The notes under the pieces: model-generated
Told to the model about the DNA's origin: nothing
What the model saw: only the letters and a program-made list of their open reading frames with translations
The model's database searches: none
Part shown: positions 17,151 to 26,011 of the stretch, in pieces
How positions within the stretch are numbered: the stretch's first letter is position 1
How the letters are laid out: each line of letters begins with the position of its first letter
Source of the DNA: Marinoscillum sp040222955
GTDB lineage: Bacteria; Bacteroidota; Bacteroidia; Cytophagales; Cyclobacteriaceae
DNA length: 64,000 bases
Direction: 5' to 3'
Assembly (NCBI RefSeq): GCF_040222955.1
Contig: NZ_JAVKCA010000007.1
Span: 1 to 64,000 of the forward strand
Position numbers and translations under genes: made by a program

Positions 17151-18533
17151 ATGAAACTTTTGAAACAAATTGGAATATTGGCGCTGATACCTCTTTTTTT
17201 ACTGGTAGGCTGCAAGGACGATGAGCCCACGATTTTGGCACCGACGGTGGTGTCCTCTAATCCGGCTGAGAATGATGTGGATGTGGCGACTAACACTGCA
17301 GTGGAAATTACCTTTAATAAGGAAATGGATGCTACGACCATTAATACCACTACGTTCACTTTACTGAAAGGCACAACTGCTGTGGTAGGTACAGTAGCGT
17401 ACAGTGAACAAACAGCTACTTTTAGCTCAGTTAGCAACCTGGAAGCCAGCACTTTATATACAGGCACCCTGACGAATGCTGTAAAAGATATGAGTGGCCA
17501 GGCGATTGCAAATAATTATACTTTTAGCTTCACCACAGGAGTTGTGGTGGACGAGACACCACCTACAGTGGTTTCCACCAACCCGACTAATAATGCAACT
17601 AATGTGGCGCGTAACAAAGTGATTTCCATCACTTTTAGTGAGGCCATGAGTTCGGCATCCTTTACTTCTACTTCATTTATAGTAGTTCAGGGCACTAATC
17701 CCGTTGCAGGATCTGTAGAATATGCTGATAAAGTAGCTCGCTTTATCCCGGATAATATTTTGGATGCAAGTTTAAGCTACACAGCCACCGTTACCACAGA
17801 CGTCAAGGATTTGGCTGGTAATGCCATCGCCATCACCAAAGCATGGACGTTTACAACAGGTGCAAAAGCAGGTTTATCAGTCGTAAACCTTGGCGCATCC
17901 GGCAACTATGTTATTTTGGCAAAAACAGCCATCAATAACTCACCCACATCGGCAATCACCGGTGACTTGGGCCTGAGCCCGGCGGCCACGTCTTTTATTA
18001 CAGGATTTGGATTGACAGATGCTACAGGATATGCCACTTCGCCACAGGTAACAGGTAAAGTGTATGCGGCTGACATGGCGCCTCCTACCAATACCAACCT
18101 GACGACTTCTGTTGAAAACATGATCACAGCGTATAATGATGCGTCTGGTCGCCCCTCTCCAGACTTCTCCGAGCTGGGTACAGGAAACATTGGTGGAATG
18201 ACACTGGAAGCAGGTCTTTACAAATGGACCAATACTGTTACTATGCCTTCGGACGTCACCATATCTGGCAGTGCAGATGATGTTTGGATTTTCCAGATAG
18301 CTGGAGACATGACCATGAGTTCTGCGGTGAACATAACGTTGAGTGGTGGAGCACAAGCCAAAAACATCTTCTGGCAGGTAGCTGGTGAAGTGGTTTTGGG
18401 AACCACCTCCCATTTTGAAGGCATCATCCTGTCAAAGACTGGCATCACCTTGCAGACCGGGGCATCGATGAATGGACGTGCACTTTCACAAACGGCTGTT
18501 ATTCTGGACATGAATGCTGTTACAAAGCCGTAA
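17151..18533 (+). CDS. Ice-binding (DUF3494) lipoprotein with two Ig-like domains
   Basis: A 460-residue predicted lipoprotein. The signal peptide ends in the lipobox LLVGC (Cys about 20) followed by KDDE, which in Bacteroidota favours surface export. Two Big_5/SbsA-type Ig-like domains follow (about 30-130 and 135-238), with paired motifs such as SNPAENDVDVATNTAVEITF. The last about 220 residues are a DUF3494 ice-binding-like beta-solenoid (SAITGDLGLSPAATSFITGF, then GLYKWTNTV, then FWQVAGEVVLGTTSHFEGII). This family includes proven antifreeze proteins and others used for adhesion, so ice activity is likely but not certain. A strong terminator follows. Confidence 0.88.
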   Translation: MKLLKQIGILALIPLFLLVGCKDDEPTILAPTVVSSNPAENDVDVATNTAVEITFNKEMDATTINTTTFTLLKGTTAVVGTVAYSEQTATFSSVSNLEASTLYTGTLTNAVKDMSGQAIANNYTFSFTTGVVVDETPPTVVSTNPTNNATNVARNKVISITFSEAMSSASFTSTSFIVVQGTNPVAGSVEYADKVARFIPDNILDASLSYTATVTTDVKDLAGNAIAITKAWTFTTGAKAGLSVVNLGASGNYVILAKTAINNSPTSAITGDLGLSPAATSFITGFGLTDATGYATSPQVTGKVYAADMAPPTNTNLTTSVENMITAYNDASGRPSPDFSELGTGNIGGMTLEAGLYKWTNTVTMPSDVTISGSADDVWIFQIAGDMTMSSAVNITLSGGAQAKNIFWQVAGEVVLGTTSHFEGIILSKTGITLQTGASMNGRALSQTAVILDMNAVTKP

Positions 18534-18560
18534 TTGCAACAAGCGATAATTGACTGAATC

Positions 18561-18597
18561 AGAAAAGCCAGTCCACAAAATGTGGGCTGGCTTTTCT
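18561..18597. terminator. Bidirectional-looking rho-independent terminator
   Basis: A 17-bp stem, AGAAAAGCCAGTCCACA (18561-18577) against TGTGGGCTGGCTTTTCT (18581-18597), with one G-T-type mismatch and an AAA loop. It ends the ice-binding lipoprotein gene. Confidence 0.85.
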
Positions 18598-18877
18598 CTT
18601 GCGGAAAGAGGTATCATCATAAGGAACTTGATGACCATCTCGTTGACACGCCGGTTCAAAGTGGCTGTAAAGTCCCGCCGACTACAATCAATCCACTCCT
18701 CTAAATCACCCATTGGCAAGGCAGTTCCTTATGTAGTGAAGGGATGGTTTGGGATGATTCAAACTTTTAGTCTGGTGGTATGTTTTACAGCTAACACAGC
18801 GCTTAGCCGGTACTGTATCTTTTTAGGGTGCAGGCTATGTGGCAATGAAATAGTTTAAAACTTAAATAGACAGCAAT
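18598..18877. other. Gene-free spacer with an 11-bp inverted repeat
   Basis: CATAAGGAACT at 18618-18628 and AGTTCCTTATG at 18723-18733 are exact inverted copies about 94 bases apart. No gene is convincing. It could be a decayed mobile fragment or chance. Confidence 0.35.
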
Positions 18878-18919
18878 ATGGACTATTACCATTCAAAAAA
18901 ATCAAAGGCACCACAGTGA
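18878..18919 (+). other. Displaced N-terminus of the DUF302 gene
   Basis: The ATG at 18878 opens MDYYHSKK, the usual N-terminus of DUF302 proteins, but a run of seven A (18895-18901) puts it out of frame and a TGA follows at 18917. One additional A would join it to the downstream frame as ...SKKIKGTTVTAIRSK, exactly as expected for the family. Confidence 0.7.
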
Positions 18920-19266
18920 CCGCTATCCGATCAAAAGTCGAAGCGGCTTTGAAAGCTGAAGGATTTGGAGTGCTCACCGAAATTGATATCCAAGCCACTA
19001 TGAAGAAGAAACTCGAGAAGGATTATTTGCCGCATCTTATTTTGGGTGCTTGCAATCCTGTTTTTGCTGACAAAGTACTTTCTGTAGATCAACATATCAG
19101 TTTGATGCTTCCATGCAATGTAACCATTCGTGAGTTAGAAGATCAAGAAGTGGAAGTAGCAGTTATTAACCCATTAGAAGCTATGAAGCCAATTGACAAC
19201 CCCAGTATTGAAGGTTATGCCAGAGAAGTAAGCGATAAATTAAATCAAGCTTTAGGAAACATTTAG
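18916..19266 (+). CDS. DUF302 family protein (5' frameshift)
   Basis: A 116-residue frame that can start at the GTG at 18916. It matches the DUF302 fold: EGFGVLTEIDIQATMKKKL, then LILGACNP, then LMLPCNVTIRE. These small soluble proteins occur widely near stress, redox and sulfur genes, but their function is unknown. The natural start is almost certainly the ATG at 18878, separated by a one-base deletion in an A tract. Either the gene is disrupted, or the tract is slippery or misread. A start at GTG would still keep most of the fold but lose the first strand. Confidence 0.85.
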   Translation: MTAIRSKVEAALKAEGFGVLTEIDIQATMKKKLEKDYLPHLILGACNPVFADKVLSVDQHISLMLPCNVTIRELEDQEVEVAVINPLEAMKPIDNPSIEGYAREVSDKLNQALGNI

Positions 19267-19360
19267 TCATTTAAAAATAGCAAAAACTTATCCCTTTTAA
19301 GGATCTGGAAATAGGGATGGAATCCGCGGATATGGTGATAGCCATTAATGTGAGACCAGT

Positions 19361-19795
19361 CTACATCCTATCCACATACCAATTTAATTCCTTTTGAATT
19401 TTATTGAGTTTCAATAAGGCAGTGATGATTTTTTGCATGCGAATAAAGGCCGTTTCGCTCTTGACCACATAGTCAGAGGCCTTGTGGTGCATACAGTTTA
19501 CAGCCACCTCTATTTTGTCTTGTGCCGACAACATGATGATTGGGATATCAGGATCGATGGATTTGATCCGGTCCAGTGTTTGGAGCCCGTTCATAGCTGC
19601 TTTATCAATCCCATTGAGATGATAATCCAGGATGATGACATCAGGGCTCGTCGCCATATTTTCCAGACAGAGCTCACCCGTGGCAAAAGTCTTCACGGTA
19701 TATTCGTTGAGCTGCATGAAGTCTATTTCCAACGATTTTAAGAACAAGGCGTCATCATCCACCAGAAACAATGTTGTTTTTTTATTTGATACCAT
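19361..19795 (-). CDS. Stand-alone response regulator (receiver domain)
   Basis: A 144-residue single receiver domain. The acidic pocket DDD is at 13-15, the phospho-acceptor is D57 in IILDYHL, the switch serine is S90 in IIMLSAQ and the conserved lysine is K112. There is no output domain, so it probably acts by protein contact or as a phosphate relay. It overlaps the end of the hybrid kinase gene by 14 bases and is surely co-expressed with it. An insert of about 6 residues after D57 (NGIDKAAMNG) is slightly unusual. Confidence 0.92.
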   Translation of the reverse strand: MVSNKKTTLFLVDDDALFLKSLEIDFMQLNEYTVKTFATGELCLENMATSPDVIILDYHLNGIDKAAMNGLQTLDRIKSIDPDIPIIMLSAQDKIEVAVNCMHHKASDYVVKSETAFIRMQKIITALLKLNKIQKELNWYVDRM

Positions 19796-22235
19796 TAGCT
19801 AACAATTCTAATTTCTTAAACTCAAGTTTCAATTCTTCACATGCTTGCATGCAAACATTGCCAAGCTGACGGACCAGCCCAGGTATTTCTTTCGACCGTT
19901 GCTGGTTATGCGCATATTCCTGAATCATGCGTGCCTTGTTTTCAAAATCCAGATCAATACCCATGATGGAAAAAGAAGGAATTATTTTATGTACAGCAGC
20001 TTCCAGGGCTTCCCAGTCCTTCTCCAGAATGCCCTTGTTCATCTCATTGATGAGCCGTGGTGTCATTTCCAGATAGAGAGAGATCATTTCCATCATCAGT
20101 TTGGGGTCCGACCTGGTTCGTTTGTTCAAAGAACCCAGATCTATGCAACTCTTCATACTTTCCTGATCACCGGTATTGGACAGATTCTCTGTACTTTTAT
20201 CTTTTAAGGGCATCTGTATGAGGTTAAGAATCTTGCTATAAAGGAGTCTTTCATCCACGGGTTTAGCAATGTAATCGTTCATTCCCACCGCCTTGCATTT
20301 AGCCAAATCTACAGTGGTCACATCAGCTGTTAACGCAATGATTGGAATATCCAAATTCAGGTTGTTTCGGATGTATTCTGTGGCAGCAAACCCATTCATA
20401 ATGGGCATTTGCAGGTCCATCAAAATGATGTCGTAGGTTTTGCTTCTAAGTTTTTCAATGGCTATTTCACCATTGTCGGCAATGTCTCTTTTAAATCCAA
20501 AATCATCGAGCAGTGTCTTCATGAGCAATTGGTTGAGGGGAATGTCTTCCACTATCAATACATTGATATTCTTGATTTCATCGTTCAGTTCGACTAGTTC
20601 TGCATCTAATTCCGCTTCTTCGTTGGTTTTGAGGAATGTTAGCACAAAACTAAAAGTTGACCCTACTCCCATTTGACTGGTCACAGCTATGGTCCCCCCC
20701 TGTGGTTCGACCAATTGCTTGACGATGGCCAACCCCAAACCTGTGCCACCATATATTCTGGAGGTGCCACTCGTAGCTTGCTGGAAATCATCAAAAATAT
20801 TGTCGAGCTTATTCTCTGCGATCCCAATGCCAGTGTCCTTGATATCAAACTGGATCGTCACTTTTTCATCATCTTCACTCAACATCCGCACGCTTACAGT
20901 GATGGTCCCGGTAGTAGTGAATTTCACCGCATTACTCACCAAATTCATGATGATCTGGTGCAGCCGCACAGAGTCGCCCATCAATACATCCGGGATGTTA
21001 TCATCGTACTCCTTCACCAGGTTTAAATTCCGTTCCTGAATTTTGATTTCAAACAAATGAAGCATGGCTGAAATGGATGACCTCAACTTAAATGGCGTCT
21101 GTTCAAAGACCATTTTACCAGAATCTACCTTAGCCAAATCCAGTATATCGTTGATCAGCACGATTAATGCATCCCCACTCATTTTGATGGCCGTCAGGTA
21201 TTCCTTTTGCTTTGCAGTCAGATCAGTTTTCAATACCACTTTGGTAAATCCAATAATGGCATTCATGGGTGTGCGAATTTCATGACTCATATTGGATAGA
21301 AACTGCTGCTTGGCTTTTACCGCGTTTTCTGCAATGAAAGTGGCACTTTCTGCCTTCACCTTGGCCTCTTCAGCAATTTTGGTGGCAAGTTCAGCGGCAA
21401 TTTTGGCATCTAGCAGTTCGGTAGCTATTCTTTTCTGCTCTGTGACATCTCTGGCTACAATCACTACACCCAGCACGTTGTCCCGGTCATCTTTGTAAAT
21501 AGACCCATTGAACAAAACATCCGTTAGTTTTCCTCCTTTGTGGCGCAGCGTCAATGGTGAGTCAGCTACCGACCCATTGGCAAACACTTGCTGGTACACT
21601 TCACGTGCCTTTTGAGGTTCTGTGAAGTAATCAAAAAAGTCAGTTCCTTTTAGTTTTTCACGTGCATGGCCTGTAATGTTTACAGTGGCTTCATTCATGT
21701 CCGTGATCTTGCCTTCGGTGCTGATGGTCACCAAAGGATCAAGGCTCGCTTCGATCAAACTAAGCGAATATTGGGAAGCCAATTTGACAGATCGACTGAA
21801 CGCCCCAAGTTCCTGATTGGTGATTTCTGTCTTGGTTTTGGCACCTCCCGACTGAGTAGGTAGTTTATGCTCTGGCGGCTGGCGGGCCACGAACACCGTG
21901 CCCAGTACAATGCCCTCATGATTCTTCCAAATGGTAGCATTGTAGGTCACCTCTGTTAAGATTCCACTCTTATGCCTAAAGATCAATGACTCATTGGTTA
22001 TAAAACCTTCGAGCTGAGCACGTAAACAAATCTCCTTCGCTTTCTGTTTGTCGGTGAAATAATCGGAGAAGTTGCTTCCTTGCAATTCCTTGCGCGAATA
22101 ACCAGTGATATTCACCATGGCCTCATTGAGATCGCTGATCTCATCGGAATTGATAACCACCGAGGGATCAAGGCAAATCTCCAGTAAGCTCCTGAAGTAA
22201 TGCTCATTTTGATCGATATCTAACCTGTTATTCAT
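19782..22235 (-). CDS. Hybrid sensor histidine kinase (PAS-PAS-HK-REC-HPt)
   Basis: An 817-residue soluble sensor without membrane helices. Two similar PAS domains (about 8-125 and 155-275) are followed by a coiled linker, a dimerisation domain with H318 in SHEIRTPMNAIIGF, an ATPase domain (NLVSNAVKFT, DTGIGI, GGTGLGLAIV), a receiver (phospho-acceptor in DLQMPIMNG) and a C-terminal HPt domain (histidine in AAVHKIIPSFS). This is a complete phosphorelay in one chain, and the downstream receiver protein is the likely final target. It overlaps the AraC gene by 4 bases. The two PAS domains look like an internal duplication; the signal is unknown, probably cytoplasmic redox or ligand. Confidence 0.94.
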   Translation of the reverse strand: MNNRLDIDQNEHYFRSLLEICLDPSVVINSDEISDLNEAMVNITGYSRKELQGSNFSDYFTDKQKAKEICLRAQLEGFITNESLIFRHKSGILTEVTYNATIWKNHEGIVLGTVFVARQPPEHKLPTQSGGAKTKTEITNQELGAFSRSVKLASQYSLSLIEASLDPLVTISTEGKITDMNEATVNITGHAREKLKGTDFFDYFTEPQKAREVYQQVFANGSVADSPLTLRHKGGKLTDVLFNGSIYKDDRDNVLGVVIVARDVTEQKRIATELLDAKIAAELATKIAEEAKVKAESATFIAENAVKAKQQFLSNMSHEIRTPMNAIIGFTKVVLKTDLTAKQKEYLTAIKMSGDALIVLINDILDLAKVDSGKMVFEQTPFKLRSSISAMLHLFEIKIQERNLNLVKEYDDNIPDVLMGDSVRLHQIIMNLVSNAVKFTTTGTITVSVRMLSEDDEKVTIQFDIKDTGIGIAENKLDNIFDDFQQATSGTSRIYGGTGLGLAIVKQLVEPQGGTIAVTSQMGVGSTFSFVLTFLKTNEEAELDAELVELNDEIKNINVLIVEDIPLNQLLMKTLLDDFGFKRDIADNGEIAIEKLRSKTYDIILMDLQMPIMNGFAATEYIRNNLNLDIPIIALTADVTTVDLAKCKAVGMNDYIAKPVDERLLYSKILNLIQMPLKDKSTENLSNTGDQESMKSCIDLGSLNKRTRSDPKLMMEMISLYLEMTPRLINEMNKGILEKDWEALEAAVHKIIPSFSIMGIDLDFENKARMIQEYAHNQQRSKEIPGLVRQLGNVCMQACEELKLEFKKLELLANGIK

Positions 22236-22831
22236 TCTTTGTGATCCTTTTCTATAAGTACAGTTGAATTTCCTATCTCTTCTATCGGGGTCCTTCGTTT
22301 GTCCTTCATCTGTTTGAAATGTGAAGGTGAAAGGCCGGTATTTTTCTTGAACTGATTGGACAAGTGGGCCACACTGCTATAATTCATCTTCCAGGCTATT
22401 TCTGATATGCTCAGCTCGTCATATATGATCAACTCCTTCACCCGCTCTATTTTATGATTGATGATGAACTGCTGAATGGTGATGCCCTTTACCTCTGAAA
22501 AAATATTGGATAGATAGGTATAATCGTACGCTAATTTCTCACTGATGTAATCTGAATAGTTGACTTTGGGCACCTCAGATGAATGATGGATCATTTCGGT
22601 GATCAGGCTCTTGATTTTCTCAATGAGAATGGCCTTTTTGTCTTCCATCAGTTCTAGTCCTATCTCGTGCAATGCTGCTTTGAGCGCGGCTTCCTGCCCG
22701 GCTGAGAGGTCCTCCATGATCTCTACTTCACCTAAATCCACCACAATGAAGTGTAGCCCCAGATTTTTGAAGACCTCCTTGACAGCTATTTTGCAGCGTA
22801 CACTGACCATGTATTTGATAAATAGTTTCAA
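22232..22831 (-). CDS. AraC-family transcriptional regulator
   Basis: A 199-residue DNA-binding protein. The N-terminal portion (about 1-75, KYMVSVRCKIAVKEVFKNLG then VDLGEVEIMEDLS) is the small domain common in Bacteroidota AraC proteins, not a sugar-binding cupin. The C-terminal AraC helix-turn-helix domain (about 85-185) includes SISEIAWKMNYSSVAHLSNQ. It heads the operon with the hybrid kinase and the receiver protein, with a 4-base overlap, so it may be the output of that phosphorelay, although it has no receiver of its own. Confidence 0.9.
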   Translation of the reverse strand: MKLFIKYMVSVRCKIAVKEVFKNLGLHFIVVDLGEVEIMEDLSAGQEAALKAALHEIGLELMEDKKAILIEKIKSLITEMIHHSSEVPKVNYSDYISEKLAYDYTYLSNIFSEVKGITIQQFIINHKIERVKELIIYDELSISEIAWKMNYSSVAHLSNQFKKNTGLSPSHFKQMKDKRRTPIEEIGNSTVLIEKDHKE

Positions 22832-23224
22832 TGGCTATAATGGTTGAGCAATTAATAGCCAAGGTAACCCCAAATCACGACGAATGAATTGCATGATTAC
22901 AATTCATACTTACATATATCACGGATTTTTGACGCACTACCTGTTTTTGGGGGTAACAGGCCTATTTGTGCGCGATTCAATGGGTAACCACAATGGCCCT
23001 ACTGACCATAAGGGTTGGCTACCTCGGGAATATCCTTTTCAGTCATCAAGCCCTCTTCAAATTTTCTCCGACTTACAGCGCGATGGCAAGCGCTTTGGAC
23101 ATATATATTCACTTCGGCAGCATTCTGAGGGCCCCATCTGTGATAGATATAACTTATTGCCATACCTGTGTAACAATCCTGGAGCGCAGGGGAGCGAACT
23201 TTGCTTCTCAATTAAACAAAACAA
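22832..23224. other. 393-base intergenic region between divergent genes
   Basis: It holds the promoters of the AraC operon (minus) and the TonB-domain lipoprotein (plus). Open frames here are not protein-like. I see no clear operator or hairpin. Confidence 0.4.
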
Positions 23225-23770
23225 ATGAAGACAAATCTGATCATTTTACTTGTAGGTTTGGTGCTCGTCTTTTCGGGATGCGGAACCAAGACCGAGAACA
23301 GCGAAACAGCCACAACGGAATCGGCTATAGCTGAGCGAAGTGCGAAGCTTAAAAAGCAACGCGCCAAGATAGAAGCAGAGCGCCAAATGGAACTCGACAA
23401 GCTACTTGCAAGCACTCCCTACTATGAAAAACCTGATGGAATACTGGTCTATTATAAAGCAGAAGTGGATCCTGCTTACATCGGTGGAGAGAAGGCTTTG
23501 AATAGATTCTTGAAGGAAAATTTAAAGTTTCCGGCTGATGCTGAAGACGAAGGACTGGAAGGAACAGTCTATGTGGATTTCGTGGTGTCCAAAACCGGTG
23601 AAGTGAGTGATGCTACAGCCACCAATTATACCTATTCTGAGACAGACAATCAATTCATCATGGAAGCCTTGCGAGTGGTCAACTTAATGCCCGATTGGGC
23701 GCCTGGCAGTCAAAATGGCGATGAAGTAAATGTGAAATTTAGCCTACCGATTACGTTCGTGATGCGGTAA
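23225..23770 (+). CDS. TonB C-terminal domain lipoprotein
   Basis: A 181-residue predicted lipoprotein with the lipobox VFSGC (Cys about 20). A charged helical segment rich in Lys/Glu/Arg (about 35-60) is followed by a TonB C-terminal domain (about 85-180) with IGGEKALNRFLKENLKFP and GTVYVDFVVSKTGEV. TonB domains pass proton-motive energy to outer membrane receptors, but lipidated versions without an inner membrane helix, as here, are common in Bacteroidota and their role is unclear. It is monocistronic and ends with a clear terminator. Confidence 0.87.
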   Translation: MKTNLIILLVGLVLVFSGCGTKTENSETATTESAIAERSAKLKKQRAKIEAERQMELDKLLASTPYYEKPDGILVYYKAEVDPAYIGGEKALNRFLKENLKFPADAEDEGLEGTVYVDFVVSKTGEVSDATATNYTYSETDNQFIMEALRVVNLMPDWAPGSQNGDEVNVKFSLPITFVMR

Positions 23771-23801
23771 ACTGTATTGATCCCTATTTTTTGATAAAAT
23801 G

Positions 23802-23828
23802 ACGCGAGAAGATTTCTCGCGTTTTTTG
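23802..23828 (+). terminator. Rho-independent terminator
   Basis: ACGCGAGAA, a GAT loop, TTCTCGCGT and then a T-run (to about 23,827). It terminates the TonB-domain lipoprotein gene. Confidence 0.88.
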
Positions 23829-24018
23829 TTTGAGCGGCCCACTCCTGCCCAACCTCCCTTTTTACTGTGCCGATAAAGGTCACCTTCACTGGTGATGTCT
23901 GTCAGCTTTTATGATGTCTGAATGGTTGAATTTTATCAGAGCTAAAAAGGTTCTATTACTGAGGCACTTATCGACCCGGAGATAGTGGCCTGATTGGCAA
24001 TTTTTAGATCGACTAGAC

Positions 24019-25407
24019 ATGGACATACGCATCAGGTTTCTTGGTGGAGCGGGCTCAGTTACCGGCTCTAAATTTCTGCTGACAGTAGATAGCTATAACC
24101 TACTGATAGACTGTGGATTATTTCAGGGATTGAAAGAGTTAAGGCTGAGAAACTGGGAGGATTTCCCTGTAGCTCCGGCCGCTATCGATGCGGTAATATT
24201 GACCCATGCACACATCGATCACTCGGGTTACCTTCCTCTCTTGTTTAAAAATGGTTTCAATGGGGAGATTCACTGCACAGAGCCCACCCTGGATCTTGCA
24301 GAGATCTTACTGATGGATAGCGCCAAACTACAGCAGGAAGAAGCCGATTTTGCTAACCGAAAAGGATATTCCAAACATGATCCGGCGCTGGCACTATACA
24401 AGGTGCAGGATGCCATCAATGTATTGAGTGCCTTTAAGTCGCATCCCTTCGAAAAGACTTTTCGCATCCGTGATCACATAGAGGTTCGGTTTTTTCATGC
24501 CGGCCATATCCTGGGTGCTGCCAGTGTCGAATTGAAAATCTATACCAGCCAGGGTGTCAAGTCACTGATCTTCTCAGGAGATCTGGGACCTATGCACAGC
24601 CCCCTGCATGTTGCACCAGCTGATCCTCCTGCCGCGGATGTGCTTTTTGTAGAGTCTACCTATGGCGGACGCAATCACCGTCATCAAAACCTGGAAGAAG
24701 AGCTCAGACAATTGATTCTGGAAAGTGATCGCAAAGGCGGGTGCATTTTAATCCCTGCTTTCTCGGTAGGCCGCACACAGCTCATCCTTTATTATCTATG
24801 GAAAATCTTCCAGAACATGAAATCCAGGCCCGTATATGTGGACAGCCCTATGGCCATCAGTGTAACCCGACTCTATAAGCAATACAGTGCCTACCACAGA
24901 CTGGAAAGTGACAGTGAGTTTGGGCATCACATTTTCGATGCACCCTTTATCCACTATGTCAGAGAGCAAGGCAAGTCGAAGTTGCTCAATACCATCCGGG
25001 ATCGGGCCATCATCATCTCTGCGAGCGGCATGGCTACCGGGGGCAGGATTTTGCACCACCTCTACCACAGACTTCCTAATGAACAAGATACGATACTCTT
25101 CTCTGGCTTTTTGCCGGAAGGCACCAGAGGCAGAGACATTGCCAATGGCGAACCCATGGTGAGAATCTTTGGAGAGCAGGTACCCGTAAAAGCCAAAGTC
25201 CACGTGCTTGATGGCCTTTCAGCGCATGCCGATCAGGATGAGCTTGTAGAATGGACCAGTCACATCAAGGAAGCCCCTAAGAAAACGTTTATCATTCACG
25301 GGGAAAAAGAGCAGGCTGAAGTCTTCAAGGCCAGGCTACAGGGCCGTGGCTGGAATGTAACGATTCCGGACTATCTGGAATCCTTTACCCTGTTTGATCA
25401 TGTTTAA
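24019..25407 (+). CDS. Beta-CASP metallo-beta-lactamase fold RNase-like protein
   Basis: A 462-residue cytoplasmic metallohydrolase. The metallo-beta-lactamase core has the metal site HAHIDHSG (about 62-69), a further histidine in FHAGHILGAASVE, and the aspartate in FSGDLG. The beta-CASP cap (about 205-380, SVGRTQLILYYL and SASGMATGGRILHHL) and the last motif (SAHADQDEL) identify the RNA-processing branch related to CPSF73/YSH1. It likely cleaves or degrades RNA; the substrate is unknown. Similar genes often lie with stress proteins in Bacteroidota. A thioredoxin gene follows after 13 bases in the same direction. Confidence 0.92.
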   Translation: MDIRIRFLGGAGSVTGSKFLLTVDSYNLLIDCGLFQGLKELRLRNWEDFPVAPAAIDAVILTHAHIDHSGYLPLLFKNGFNGEIHCTEPTLDLAEILLMDSAKLQQEEADFANRKGYSKHDPALALYKVQDAINVLSAFKSHPFEKTFRIRDHIEVRFFHAGHILGAASVELKIYTSQGVKSLIFSGDLGPMHSPLHVAPADPPAADVLFVESTYGGRNHRHQNLEEELRQLILESDRKGGCILIPAFSVGRTQLILYYLWKIFQNMKSRPVYVDSPMAISVTRLYKQYSAYHRLESDSEFGHHIFDAPFIHYVREQGKSKLLNTIRDRAIIISASGMATGGRILHHLYHRLPNEQDTILFSGFLPEGTRGRDIANGEPMVRIFGEQVPVKAKVHVLDGLSAHADQDELVEWTSHIKEAPKKTFIIHGEKEQAEVFKARLQGRGWNVTIPDYLESFTLFDHV

Positions 25408-25420
25408 ACTTTAAGTCCTT

Positions 25421-25717
25421 ATGTCAAAATTTAGTGAACTTATTAATGGTGACCAGCCGGTGCTGGTCGACTTTCATGCTACCTGGTGTGCACCGTGTCA
25501 TACCATGGCTCCTATTCTGGAAGCGCTGAAAACCGAGATCGGTAGTAAAGCACGCATCATCAAAGTGGACATAGATAAGAATCAGGCGGCTGCCCGGCAA
25601 TACAATGTGCGCGGCGTGCCCACTTTCATCTTGTTTAAGAATGGCAAGCAGCTTTGGCGACAATCGGGAGCCATCCCCAAACAGATGCTGGAGCAGGCCA
25701 TCAATGCGGCTTTATAA
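25421..25717 (+). CDS. Thioredoxin
   Basis: A 98-residue thioredoxin with the active site WCAPCH (about 22-27) and the cis-proline loop RGVPTFILFKNGK. It is a cytoplasmic disulfide reductase; the histidine after the second active-site cysteine replaces the common lysine. It is cotranscribed with the beta-CASP gene 13 bases upstream. Its last 6 bases overlap the end of the convergent cbpM gene. Short but complete for the family. Confidence 0.93.
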   Translation: MSKFSELINGDQPVLVDFHATWCAPCHTMAPILEALKTEIGSKARIIKVDIDKNQAAARQYNVRGVPTFILFKNGKQLWRQSGAIPKQMLEQAINAAL

Positions 25718-26011
25718 GTCATCTTCATAGCGACGGAGCTTGTTCTTCACCTCAGCCAGTTCTTCTTCAAGCCGCTGATTCTTTTCCAGCAGGTTGATGA
25801 TGGTATCGATTCCCTCCAGATTGATGTTGAGTTCCATGTGAAGCCTGATCATTCGCTCTACCTCACTGAGCTGATCGGTATGAATATAAGGAGCCTGCTC
25901 TACAAGATGAATCTCAATAAGATTGAGGTCATGCAGTCCGGTAAAAAATGCCATCTCTACCTCATAGTGTGTAGACAGTGTACTGAGCGGTATGAGCACT
26001 TCTGGTTTCAT
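25712..26011 (-). CDS. cbpM: Chaperone modulator CbpM
   Basis: A 99-residue MerR-like helical protein that binds the J domain of CbpA and inhibits its co-chaperone and DNA-binding activities. The segment LSEVERMIRLHMELNINLEGIDTI (read as LSEVERMIRLH then NINLEGIDTI) and the C-terminal coiled coil are typical. It overlaps the end of cbpA by 4 bases, the classical pairing. Confidence 0.9.
   Translation of the reverse strand: MKPEVLIPLSTLSTHYEVEMAFFTGLHDLNLIEIHLVEQAPYIHTDQLSEVERMIRLHMELNINLEGIDTIINLLEKNQRLEEELAEVKNKLRRYEDDL

Noticed and set aside
18650..18720. Possible tRNA-like or integration-site sequence (GTCCCGCCGACT)
   Set aside because: No cloverleaf can be drawn and no second copy is seen, so an attachment site is not supported.
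18550..18858. 102-codon plus-strand frame
   Set aside because: It runs through the strong terminator hairpin and is not protein-like.
22884..23228. 114-codon frame upstream of the TonB lipoprotein
   Set aside because: Random-like composition with no known domain; it lies in the promoter region.
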